Source of the DNA: Seminavis robusta
Taxonomy: Eukaryota; Bacillariophyta; Bacillariophyceae; Naviculales; Naviculaceae
Length of the DNA stretch: 64,000 nucleotides
NCBI GenBank assembly: GCA_903772945.1
Contig: CAICTM010000223.1
Coordinates: 25,392-89,391 of the forward strand
Direction: 5' to 3'
In this document: one piece after another, positions 1 to 10,900 of the stretch
Position numbering within the stretch: position 1 is the first letter of the stretch
Layout of the letters: the number at the start of each line of letters is the position of its first letter
Notes under the pieces: generated by a model
Told to the model about the DNA's origin: nothing
What the model saw: the letters and a program-made list of their open reading frames with translations, nothing else
Database searches by the model: none
Position numbers and translations under genes: made by a program

Positions 1-316
1 AGTTCTGGCTTGCCGCGCAGCCCTTTTGGCTTCCCGATCCTTTTGATCCCATTCTCGCGCCAAATCTCTGACTTCCGACAGCTCTGTCTGCTGTCTTTCA
101 TCAGTATTGGACTTCTGATCCTCTTGATTCTTCATATGCATGAGGTATTTAGAGTTGTGTAAGGTGGCTTCGAAGACTGTTGCCAGAATGCTTCTGTCCT
201 CTTTGCTTCCAATCTGCGAGAAAGTCCCTTTGTACCGGTGTCTTTGAGTGAGAATGGTGGGTGGTGGAGTGAGTCTTGTTGGCGGAAGGAACTCACTGGA
301 TCCATTACTCTTGTAT
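1..316 (-). CDS. Partial gene at left edge, unknown function
   Basis: On the minus strand a frame stays open from about 316 to the window edge. It has a proline/threonine-rich start and then a charged, probably helical stretch rich in D, E, K, Q and R (roughly 141 to 1). The first in-frame ATG is at 141, but the residues before it look equally protein-like, so an upstream exon joined near 300-316 is likely. The frame upstream ends at a TAA near 317. No family is recognised. It could be the 5' part of a gene that continues to the left. Moderate-low confidence because only about 100 codons are visible. Confidence 0.35.
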
Positions 317-780
317 TAGTGCTCGCATTTCTTGAAAAGTATTTCCAACGTTAAATCCATGAAAGTGGTACAAACCGGTACCAGGTACAGCGTATTTAAA
401 TAGCATACTCGAGTAAGGTACTGACAGTTTATTTCCATTTTTGTCTCTCTCCTCTCTCCCCAAGCTGTCGATAGCCAGGCGGATAGACAAATGAAGATCT
501 CGCACGGTGCGATGAGGTTGCTATCCTACCAGTACGACGCATGGGGGTACTAGTATATTGGACGTTGCCAGCGTGCCTTATGTGGCCCAGAGTATTCAGC
601 ACAGTCCAGTCTACTGGGGCGGTGGCTGGCTCAGTCGCCCCTTCAAGGGCAAGGAACGCCCCGACAAGTACGTTGCATCTCATCCTCTAGCTGAGCATTG
701 AAAAGTCCCCAGTAGCGCAGAGCAATCACCGAGATAATAGACATCCAAAGCGCTTCATGTAGATACAATCCTATTCCTTT
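317..780. other. Stretch without a firm gene
   Basis: Two short minus-strand frames lie here: 305-505, opening on GTG, and 429-683, opening on ATG with a hydrophobic first 15 residues. They overlap in different frames. Either could be an upstream exon of the partial gene at the left edge, but I found no convincing splice pair. Otherwise nothing is seen. Confidence 0.4.
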
Positions 781-2538
781 TTAATACAACGTATTTCTTC
801 CCTCCCCGACAAACGCGTTCGGACATTCTTTCGTTTCATTTGATTTCATATCAATGGTCCACACGTGTCCAGGACGGTGCATCCTACAGTCAAAGCCTGT
901 CTCCCAATAGTCAAATAGCTCGGAAGATGATGTAGACCAGACTGGTTCTCGAGACGCCAACGGTGAAACAGAATCGTTGCCCCAAGCATTGCTTAATGAT
1001 ACTTGCGAGATCACTTGATTGCTCGTCCCAAGAGCAAGGTGTCTGTCATGTAATAACTCCAACCTCGAAGTGGCCGAATCGGCCAGCTCGGTTGGAAGAA
1101 CACCAGTCATAGGGTCTTGGGAAAACACGCTGCTGTATTCAAGCAAGGTCTTGGACGCTTCAATAGGGTTTGCAAAGTCGAGTGGTGGCGTGGTTCCAGC
1201 AATTCGACTCTCTGCCACTTCAAACAGTTTCAGGGTTGAACAAGATTGGACCATAGCATCCCTCGCTGGCACTGCAGCAGTATGTAGCGGCTTTATGCCC
1301 GCAGCTCTGGAGGTTTGGTATAGTGTTACCAATGTCTCCCTCACGAGCGGTGAGAGCTCCAACAGAGACACAGGCGGTTCGTTTCTGTGTTGCATGGATG
1401 TATTCCAATAAGACAGAGCCGTGAATCTACTCCACTTTTGAGTCAAGAGTAAAGGGACCGGGCCACGTATTCTCAGCAAAGAGTACCTCGTCCACTCACT
1501 TCCAAAGTGAAGCGGAACAGTGTACCTTTGCGAGGCCTTTGGCGGGAGCGCCAACGAGGCTAGGTCAGCCATTAGAATGCGACTTTGTAGTTTGTTGTAC
1601 TCCAGTTGTCGCCGCCGTTCTTGGTCCAGATCCAAGACGGGACTCCTAGCAGGTGTAGCCTGGGGTGCCTCCTGCTTGCTCTCGGTCTGAACCACAAGAT
1701 CGCCGTGTGGGATACGAGCAGTAGCAGCTAAGTTTCTCAGATCCATCAAGTCAGTCATAGCTCCCGCTGACAGTGGCAGATTGTTCATCTCGGACGAGAG
1801 GCCGATCTTTATTGGGTAGGACCCTAGCAATGTTGCTTTGGGAAGCCAATCCATCGGTAATGCGGTTGCCAAGGCTGCGAGTTCCGTCGGGACCCTGTCC
1901 CACCACAGAAACGGTTGTGATGCTTTGCTGCCCACCTCAAAGGGCACCATTCCATGCAGTGAGTTTAGAGATATGTTGAGTCCTCTGAGCTCATTCATTG
2001 CCCTCGGATCCCAATCTGGATCATCATCACTGGGAACTGGGGTATCAATATCGTCAGGCAAGGCAGCATCAGCCACAAGTTGGGATATCCATAGGGACGG
2101 ACTCCTTAGCCCGACCACGGGAGTTCCATTCCGTCTTATGTAAAATCCCTTCCAATCGACGACACTGCGTGAAACAATCACAGCACCGACGCTAGTGGCA
2201 ACCAGCAAGACTATGCAGAGGTATCTGGTACTGTGGTTTCGTCTTCCCATTATCACCTCTGAATTCCTCGTTCGTTCTTTCGGCAAACGGGGTTTGATCA
2301 ATATTGGCGGGCTGCTGCTACCGCATTGCCTGCCTGGCAATGTAGGCATGGTTATCAGAAACGTGTCCACTGAGGAAGCAGTCTCTGGCAAGGGAAGCCG
2401 ACGAGCTATTACCGTGCCACGATCGGTGTCACACTTTGAGAACTGAGCCACACTGATCGGTGACAGACAGCTCGCCTTGGCGTCCCAAGAATCATCGTCC
2501 AAGTCGCTCATGGTGGTACTGTTACCACACTCATTCAT
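781..2538 (-). CDS. Single-pass membrane protein, unknown function
   Basis: An uninterrupted 585-residue frame from an ATG at 2538. The N-terminal 100 residues are polar and low in complexity (S, T, P, D). They are followed by one clear hydrophobic segment around residues 106-125, flanked by basic residues (GRRNHSTRY before it). About 460 residues follow with scattered N-x-S/T sites and a cysteine-bearing C-terminus. This suggests a type II membrane protein with a lumenal or extracellular C-terminal domain. A Glu/Arg/Gln-rich patch lies near residues 300-320. No catalytic motif or known domain is recognised. An earlier ATG-rich start is not available upstream; a second in-frame ATG nine codons in could also be used. 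Confidence 0.7.
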   Translation of the reverse strand: MNECGNSTTMSDLDDDSWDAKASCLSPISVAQFSKCDTDRGTVIARRLPLPETASSVDTFLITMPTLPGRQCGSSSPPILIKPRLPKERTRNSEVIMGRRNHSTRYLCIVLLVATSVGAVIVSRSVVDWKGFYIRRNGTPVVGLRSPSLWISQLVADAALPDDIDTPVPSDDDPDWDPRAMNELRGLNISLNSLHGMVPFEVGSKASQPFLWWDRVPTELAALATALPMDWLPKATLLGSYPIKIGLSSEMNNLPLSAGAMTDLMDLRNLAATARIPHGDLVVQTESKQEAPQATPARSPVLDLDQERRRQLEYNKLQSRILMADLASLALPPKASQRYTVPLHFGSEWTRYSLLRIRGPVPLLLTQKWSRFTALSYWNTSMQHRNEPPVSLLELSPLVRETLVTLYQTSRAAGIKPLHTAAVPARDAMVQSCSTLKLFEVAESRIAGTTPPLDFANPIEASKTLLEYSSVFSQDPMTGVLPTELADSATSRLELLHDRHLALGTSNQVISQVSLSNAWGNDSVSPLASREPVWSTSSSELFDYWETGFDCRMHRPGHVWTIDMKSNETKECPNAFVGEGRNTLY

Positions 2539-3790
2539 TCAATCAATAGCTAGCTACTAGCGAGAATGTTGCGTACCCTTCTCTTGTGCAAATTAGGTGA
2601 TGGTTATTGGCTTTCCCACACCTTTACCCACTCACTCGCTTGTTTGGAGGCAGCTTTCTTCGAATTTTTGTGAAGTGTGGCAGCTGATTGAGTCTGACGT
2701 GGCAACCAAAACGTATCTTGTTTGTCAACAGGAGAGGCCAAAGAACCAAAGAATCTGGGAGCGCGAACCGGTGTTCATGTCACTTAAAGGAATGGTCGCC
2801 TTTCTCTTCAACTCGGGAAAAGTTGAAAAGGCTTTTGGTTCACGGACAGAGGCAGCTTCCACGGCACGGCAGCACAACCTCAAGCGTGGAGAGAAGATTG
2901 TTTCACTTGGAGAGAGCCTTGGAGTTTGACTGACTTCCGATGCGGAGAACACCGGGACAAACAATCCAACTGCCCTATCAAACATTGTTGGATTTGATTG
3001 CATCATTCTGCCTTGCCATTGGATCAAAATTTAATTTAAGATGGAGGAGATGGTAACAGGGGTGCCGCCTTTCTTTGCACCGCCCCCATGGCCCCATGGC
3101 CTTTTTGGAGTGCTTCCGCTGGAGAAGGATGTCAGGAGCATTGTCTGCTCAACTGTGTAGTTACAAGTGTCCTTTTGTGAATTGGGTGGTTCGAGACTCT
3201 AGCTAGAGTCTCTCTTGCAAAGGTGACTATACCGGTAGCCAAACTTCTTACCAGTCTGTGATGAAGCAAACTGCTCCAGTCTGCTATGATGTCGACTGTG
3301 TCTCACTTGCATTCGCTCTGTTTTCTGCTTTGGTTACTCACATGTCTTATTTTGTAGTTCTAGAGTGCTGCGGTATCAAATGTCAAAGGAACGAGGCGGG
3401 CCTGCCACTGCCAGATGAAGGTCAAACGAAAGTTGCCAATGGTACCGGTACGGTACTGTACTACTGCCGTATATTATTTTATTATTTTAAATATTACCCC
3501 GTACCGGTTCCGGTACCGGTTCACTGCGGCTTTGCTGGCTACCGGTAGAGCTTTTAAATCTCTCCACGAGAAACCTTCTTTTGAAAGAGAAATGGGTTGG
3601 CAACGTCACAACATCACCGCGGCTCCGACTTCTCCTGTTTCCTCACTTTTTTAGCAAGGCTTCTCCGTCCCTCCGCAAAACTCCAAACCTCCATCAGATC
3701 AGCCGTTTACGCACAAATGAAGCTTGTTCGTTGCTGAAAGATTATTGTAAAAGCAGAAGCGTACGTTTGTAGCCTCTTCTAAACAACACC
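2539..3790. other. Intergenic region with CCGGTA-type repeats
   Basis: Short overlapping frames on both strands (for example 2597-2929 and 2725-3027) look like shadows of one another. Around 3440-3550 the sequence is dominated by overlapping ACCGGT/GGTACC palindromes. The last 200 bases probably hold the promoter and 5' UTR of the MFS gene. No gene is supported. Confidence 0.6.
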
Positions 3791-5970
3791 ATGGAACCTC
3801 GCGCAGAAGATGAAAAGCCGAACGAGGACGACGCCGTGAAGCCTACCTCGGAAGTTGACAAGGCTGCCCCTGATACCGGCATCGACGACGATACCGGTAC
3901 TGGTACCGATGACACGAAAATTGAGGAATTTCGAGTGTCGCTCTTGAAGAAGAACAAATCATGGTGGAAGGACCGGTTGAAGAAAGTAAAGCCTCAGTAT
4001 CGTTTGCACACAGAGAAGCAGGTCTTACAGTGGTCTCTGCTGGCGTTGAGATTGGGAAGCTTAGCTGATGCCATCTCGTCAACGATCCTGACACCCAACT
4101 ACCCCTTCATGACTTCGCCTGGGAACCACCCAGATTCATTTACTTCAACTGCTCCATTTGAATTTACTGCAGCCTTATACTTTATTCCAATGACAAGCAT
4201 GGTCGGTTCGGCCATTTCATCAGCTTTCATTGGAGGTTGGAGCGACAAGTATGGGCGACGTCCATTTTTGCTCTTGTGCGTGGGTGTTTCCATCTTTGGA
4301 TGCATTGCCAAGTACTTGGCTCGGGGTAGCTTTTGGGGCTTCTGCATTGTGAACTTCTTCAACGGGCTTTTCTCCAGCACTCTCACAGTGGCTTTGGCTT
4401 ATGTAAGCGACGTGCATCCTGGACGGGCCGAGAAGGATGGCGAAATTGGTCAACTAGTTGGTCTGAATATGCTTGGCATCACGGGTGGAGGAATCATCGC
4501 TATTCTGATGGAGAGCACAGGATTGTTTACTCCTCTCTTTGTTGGGGCAGCGCTTAATGCTGTGGCGTTTGCCTTCATGTTCCTCTATTTGGTTGAGCCG
4601 GATGAATCCCTGCACTTCACAGAAACCGTAAGCGAGGAAGACAAAGTCGGGCCTTCTACTTTGGATGTCAAGCTGATGTCCAACGTGATTGCTGGAGCTG
4701 TTGTTGACAACATTGGATCGGCCGGATTGTATCCCATGGCTCTGGCTCCACTAATGTTTGAAACTTACTACGGGAACTTCAAAGTCCTGGAGCTTACGCC
4801 CGTCATGAATGAGACGGCCTACAAGTGGATCACAATGCTCCTTGCTCTAACCGTTGTCTTTGGTAAGTAAAGCTGCCCCCAATCCTGTCGCTGCCAATCG
4901 CATCTATCTGATCTGAATCGATTCTTCCGTTCCACAAAACAACCACAGGAGCTGCAATGTCAACGCCAGTATTTCAATGGGTTGGTCCTGCCGTTGCCTG
5001 TGTTGCGGCAAACTTGGTAACTGCCGCCGGTATTTCAAGCTGCATCTTGATTGCACAACAGATTGCGGCTACGCGTGGTAGCTTCATTGGCTACGTTCTG
5101 TTTCTCTATGCCATCAATCCATTCACGGTACTCTCCAACCTTTCCACGGGACCAATGCTTGATCGATTGTCACCGCATGATCGTCGAGGATTTGTTCAGG
5201 GTATCAACGTTACCGTGATGAACCTTGCTCGATCTGTCAGTCCTTTTGCCTTGGGAGCTTATGCGGATGCCGTGGGGACGACTTGGTGCATGTGGACCTG
5301 TGTGTTTATAAGTGTCCTGGCAGCCGTCGTCAATGCTCCATTAATGTTCTCACCCGCGTTGGCCGTCCACAAAGCCGCTTCCGAAGAGCATGTGGGAGGC
5401 GAATACACGGCGCTGGATACAGAGGATACTGATCAAGTGCATCAGGTTATGCAGGGCGACTGGGTGCCCACCAAGCTACTTTCAGAGCTCAACGAGCATC
5501 GCTTTAGCGCTGGCTTGCCCTTTCTTTTGCCACCCATCAGATCCTACCAGGAGGATAAACCCAACCTCTGCACTCTGTACAAGCATAGTCGTGAGGACTT
5601 TGAATTTCAGCATTTTCGACAATACTACTACCTCAGCCTTCAGGATACCCCAGAAAACAAACGAAGAGTCGTGGAGCATCTCCGCCAGTCTTGCCCTTCC
5701 AAAGAGGTTCAGAAGGAACGGGCAGATGTAATCGGAGATTGGTGTGGTGAGTATCTCTTCGAAAATGGCTACTTCCTGGACGGTGGGCAGGTTAACTTGA
5801 TGAAACAAATGATCATGCTGGCCTTCCCCAGGATCAACGCCGACGGGGAAATGACTGAGCAGAACATCAGTGAAACTACTGTGCGCTTTGCCAAGGTTCT
5901 CAATGAGTACTTCCTCAAGTCGCAACCAACACAAGCTGCACAGGCATTCCGAAATAGCGTCGTCATGTGA
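3791..5970 (+). CDS. Major facilitator superfamily transporter
   Basis: Two exons, 3791-4862 and 4949-5970, joined across an 86-bp GT-AG intron (GTAAGT...CCACAG, phase 1), give 697 residues. After an acidic N-terminal tail (about 75 residues) come two bundles of hydrophobic helices. The loop 2-3 MFS signature is at residues 148-157 (GGWSDKYGRR). The second half begins near residue 300. The last 200 residues, after about residue 490, are polar, contain no membrane segment and are probably cytosolic. This tail is long for the family and its role is unknown. The overall type resembles tetracycline-resistance-like or HIAT1-like MFS proteins. Substrate cannot be predicted. The intron falls within a helix of the second bundle; reading through it would hit a stop at once. 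Confidence 0.88.
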
Positions 5971-6082
5971 TGGCGAATCTTCCGCCTTTGAAGTACATGC
6001 ATAGCGTAAAATAGATATCAGTGGCAGCAGTGAGCTCCAACGCCAACTTCTTCTATTAGTAAATAGTTTCAGTGTACCAGTA

Positions 6083-7431
6083 CTACTTCATAAGTGCCGT
6101 CATGGCGAAGGGATCATTGTCAACTTCCATAGGGGTGAGTTCATAAATCTGCCTACTCTTTTCCAGCAAGGCCTGCTGGATTGGGATTTTGCCATCCTCT
6201 GTGATGGCACGCTCAATTTGCTCTGTGACTTGTTTGGTTTCCAATGCTTGGTCGGGCAAGATGCCTTCCAGGATCCGTCCCAAAAGCCGAGCAGCAGACC
6301 GAGTGATACAGTCTGGCAAGGGCGTGTTTTGCTTCATTCCAGAAAACAAGGTCAAAAAGATAGCATCCTTCTTGATCCGCTCGACTAATTCATCTCCACC
6401 TTTCATTCCTCGGTCACCTCCAATCAAAATGAGTGTCATTAAAAAGCCGTGTCCCGCATAGAAACTTCGTCCCAACGAACGCATTGCCTGGTTCACATCT
6501 TCCGGGCTGCAAATACCATTTCGGACTAGTTTGTCTCCATGGACCAGATTGATTCTCAAAAAGGAATTGAAGACATGTCCCGGGATGGTTTTCTTCATGA
6601 CAATAACACCAAAGGCAGCCTTGGCATACCATTCTTTGCAGCGAGCCACCCAATCAGGAGCAATTCCATAAATCTCCATAAAGCTGCTAAGGTGTGGAAT
6701 GGCTGGTTGCGTTACGTTGCAAGGAAAAAGCAATACCGGTATGTATGTTAGCGACAGCACAATGCCATTGTGACGAAGAGCCCAATTTCCTTTCATTATT
6801 ACTTGCCAGGATGCCCAATCAGGATGCGATGTTTGTGAGTGCATTGGGTGACCAATAGAGTCCAGGGAATAAAGGAGGTGCTGCTGGCAATGATGACAGA
6901 CGGATCGACCAGGTGGTCCAATTCTTGCAGAATTTTCTGTTTGTTGTCGACATCTTCCCAGGTGCATTCCTGTACAAAATCAATGGTCTGACCTTGTTTT
7001 TGAATTGCATCCACAGCTGCTGTCAACGAATCTGATTGAGACAGTGCCGTGTCAATGGGAGCTTCTTGGAGTTTGGTGATTCCCCGTGCCAAAATGGTGG
7101 GCCACACCATTTTGATACGGTCTTGGACCGTCTCCTTGGTCGCAAAGGGGTCCATTACATGCACCTTCAATCCACGGGACAAAAATACAGCGGCAAAACT
7201 AGATCCAATGGTGCCCCCTCCAAGCACCAAGACAACTCGCTCCTTGGAGTCATTACTATTAGTTGTTGGTACAGGGGGAGCATTACTTGTGCTCAGGTCG
7301 TCATGCCCTTTTCGTAGGAGCCAGGAATAGATGATACCTCCTCCCACAGCCAGCAGTGACACGGCAACTCCTGCCTGGAGAGAGTTGACGGATGAAAGGT
7401 CCAAGTTGCTGGTAGTAGTAGAGGACGCCAT
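6083..7431 (-). CDS. 3-hydroxyacyl-CoA dehydrogenase-like (lambda-crystallin/CRYL1-like) enzyme
   Basis: Exon 1 is 7431-6807 and exon 2 is 6702-6083, giving 414 residues. A short N-terminal hydrophobic segment (about residues 20-40) suggests membrane or organelle anchoring. The Rossmann NAD-binding site follows (VLVLGGGTIGSS, about residues 66-77), then the conserved ASSTS and GHP elements of the 3HCDH N-terminal domain. The C-terminal 3HCDH domain includes PGHVFNSFLR. Family members oxidise 3-hydroxyacyl-CoA or L-gulonate with NAD+; the substrate here is unresolved. The only frame-preserving splice I find uses a GC donor (GCAAGT at 6806) with acceptor AG at 6704-6703, a 104-bp phase-1 intron. 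With the nearby GT donor the frame fails. The gene is divergent from the LRR gene at 7940. Confidence 0.82.
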
Positions 7432-7939
7432 GGTTGTTTGTGGTCTACTTTTGTGAATGGCTTAGTTGAATTCACAAGCATGCTTTCATCCCGAGTTTGG
7501 TCTTCCGTTCCAGCAAAGGTTCACCTTTCTTTGGATTTGGATCTTTGCGAATTGAGAAAGGAAGGATCTTTCTCTGGACCGCTCGGAAAATATTGAAGCT
7601 TTTCTTACCGGACATTTATCCAACCGACGGCGGTTATCCAGTTTGAATCCTTTAAATACAAAGGTTCCATTAGCCTGTGCCCTAGGTGGTTCCTTTAAAT
7701 AAAGGATTAGAAGGCTATGACCAGAACAGGCCTGGCCTTGCTTCCGCTTTCCGCCTTCTAAATAGCAACTGTAGACAGTGGTTGGAGGCATCGAGACAAA
7801 AACAATGAGTACTACTAGTAGCTACCGTAGCTAGCTAGTAACGTCACCAATTGTAGCAGCAGCAGCGAAAGAGAGGCATCGAGGCAGCAACCACACTCAT
7901 TCATTCGTCGTCGCGAAAGAAGTGATCCGAGTCTCGACC
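7432..7939. other. Divergent intergenic region
   Basis: These 508 bp separate two genes transcribed away from each other, so both promoters should lie here. The stretch includes a TAGC/GTAG-rich run near 7810-7845 and an AGC triplet run near 7855-7868. The minus-strand frame 7486-7791 has no features of a protein. No clear TATA box was identified. Confidence 0.5.
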
Positions 7940-10900
7940 ATGATGACGAAGATAAGCAATCTGATTGTTCTCTTGAAAGCCGCCAGCTTCCTGGCGTGGG
8001 TAGATGCGGAAGCTATCAACAAAGTCAACGCCAGGTACGTCAAGGTTTGGAGCAGTTTGCTTCTGTGACTGTGTGTATATCTCCGAGTCTTCTAACGGTC
8101 TTTTTTGCTGTTGTCCATGGTATGTATCATTCCAGAGCCGGTCCCTGCCCTGACTACCCCAACCAAATTGGGTATAAAACTATAGCCGATCTGAATTTGG
8201 ATCAGAAGGATGAGGCGGACAGGATCTTTGAGGGAGATCCTCCCAGGACCCCGTATGTCTTTTCATTGTGCTCCCCGTACACGTACTCGGTGGATAATGT
8301 CGACCAGGAAGCCCTCAACGTGATGTTGGATAATTCCATTTTTACGTGCGGCAACGAGGGAAACAACAACAACAACAACATCAATGAAGGACAGTGTGTG
8401 TTGGAGGGAGCGGGGCATCAGGTCGTCGTACCTCCTAGGATGACTGTAACGTTCCAAGGCATTACCTTTGCCGATTTCACTGGTAGCTCTACGGAAGCGG
8501 GTGCGGATGCCAAGCTTATTTTTAATGACGTTATCTGGACTGGATTGGAAGATACTTCGGTGCTGGTGGCTCACGACAGCCCGATTACGGTGGAAATCAA
8601 CCGTGGAAGAGTTATTGGAAATAATGGGGTCGATGGTATTTTGACTGTAGATGGGCACGGAGTCGAAGCGGATGTGCTCGTCAAATCTTCGGTTGGAACT
8701 GGATCGACATCTGAAAACGCCGACAACAACGCTGAGGTACGTAGCAACGCAATTTTGAACCGCGTGGATGGCCTCTCTCTCAAACCGAAACATCTAATTT
8801 TTCCACCCGTGGTATATACGTACGACGACATCGCGCAGAGCACTCGTAGGATGCACGTGACGAGTGAACATGCCTTGTCCAAGTTGGGAATCTCCATTTT
8901 TGGAGCTGTGACTGGACGTGGCAAAACACCTGCACGTGTTTCTCGATACCTCCAGTCGCATACCGTTGTGGATCCTACGACGCTGAATAATCCCAACTCG
9001 CCGCAGTCTCGTGCGGCTTCTTGGATTGCTCAGGATGCCTTTAGTGCCGATCTGCAAACCAGTGATCCAAAGTATGCACAGCGGTTTGCTCTTGCCACAT
9101 TCTACTTTGCCACAAACGGAGACCACTGGGAGCAATGTGGACGAGAATCAAGCACTTGTGCCACCGCTGCCTGGTTGTCAGATGTCGATGAATGTACATG
9201 GTATAGCGTGGGGTGTACTCAACAGGGTGACGTTTTCGAAATCAGATTTCGTAAGTTACTTGGGTCAGGCATGTATTGCTGGTGGTGGTGGCTTGTGTTT
9301 TCTTCTATCTCATGCAAGTTTTCTCTGCTCTCCTGGCTGGCTGTAGCACCTGATGGGAATAATCTTGTTGGCCACTTTCCTGCCGAGTTGTCCTTACTTA
9401 CTGGCATGAAGCGCATCATGGCTTCTTCGAATGCAATTGGTGGTAGTCTGGATGCCCCTCTTACCGGCCTGTCCTTGCTCGAGATCCTATACCTGCCAGC
9501 AAACCAATTCAGAGGTTCCATACCGGATTCGCTCTACTCGTTGACACGTTTGAACACGCTGTCACTTGCAGACAATGCGTTCACTGGGACCATTAGCCCT
9601 GATATTGGACAGCTCACACGGCTGGCAAAGCTGAACTTGGGAAAAGCTTCCCTGTCTGGAACCATTCCCCTGAGCATAGTGACACTTGATGCATCTCTCA
9701 CTGATCTTTTGATAAACGACAACCAGCTTACCGGACCAGTGCCGGCAGCATTTGGCCAATTGACAAATCTTGGTAGGTCCTTTCCTTTGATGCAAGGTCT
9801 GTCTGCCTAGCTACTGTTGGCCTCACAGCGCTGTTGTCCTTTTGTGATACGGTTTGCTGTTGTTGGCAGAAAAACTGCAAATCCAAGGAAACCAGTTAAC
9901 AGGAAGCATTCCCTCTGCTCTGTGTGCCCAGCAGTTGGGAACTTTGATAGTGGACTGTGAGGTGCAGTGCACTTGCTGCGAAAACTGTGGAAGTGCAGCA
10001 GTTGCAGCATCTCTTGCTTCCAGTGTTCTTTCTCTGGGAGACTCCTCAACCCTTGCGTCCTATCTTCGGGCCCTTCCTGTTACAGCTCCCAGTGTCTTTG
10101 ATGACCCCTTTTCTCCACAGTCTCTGGCTGTGTCTTGGATCGCTCATGATAGCTTCAGTACTGGTTTGAGACTATCTGATCCAAGGTTGTTGCAGCGGTA
10201 TGCACTTGCTACATTCTACTTTGCCACGGGAGGAGACAATTGGGAGCAATGTGGCCGTGAGTCTCCTAGCTGTTCAACGAACCCCTGGTTGACAGATGCG
10301 GACAGCTGTACTTGGTATAGCCTGGGGTGTACTCAGCAAGGAAATGTCTTTGAAGTCAGGTTTCGTAAGTCTGAGCGTTGCTGGTTTCAATGACCGAGTC
10401 TTCGATCTCATTCTATTCAATCCTTTGTCCTATGATCTGAATATCTTTAGCTCCCAACGGAAATCGTCTCATTGGATCCCTTCCTGCTGAGTTGTCCTTA
10501 CTGACTGGGTTGAAGCGCCTTTTGGCTTCTTCAAATGGCATTGGTGGTACTTTGGATGCTCCTCTTGCTGGCCTGTCATTGCTTGAGATCTTGTATCTGC
10601 CATCAAACCAGCTCAGCGGTTCTATTCCGGATTCGCTCTATAGCTTGACCAGCTTGAACCATTTGACGCTTGCCGAAAATGCTCTCACGGGTACTATTAG
10701 CCCTGATATTGAACAGCTTGTGTCTCTCAAGGATCTCTTCTTGAACAACAATCAATTCAAAGGGCCATTGCCGGGTGCACTTGGGCAATTGCCTAGTCTA
10801 GGTATGTCTTTTATTTTTGCCAGTTGTACAAACCAGCAACAGGCCTCACATTTTGCCATTGTTGTAATTTTTTCGTGCAGAGAAACTAAGAATCGAAGGA

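Noticed and set aside
7996-8130. ORF start at 7996 for the LRR gene
   Set aside because: The true start is the ATG at 7940, which yields a signal peptide and splices at 8034/8136; 7996 lies in exon 1 in another frame.
8263-8793. 176-residue minus-strand ORF opposite the LRR gene
   Set aside because: Antisense shadow of a strongly supported exon; composition follows the opposite strand.
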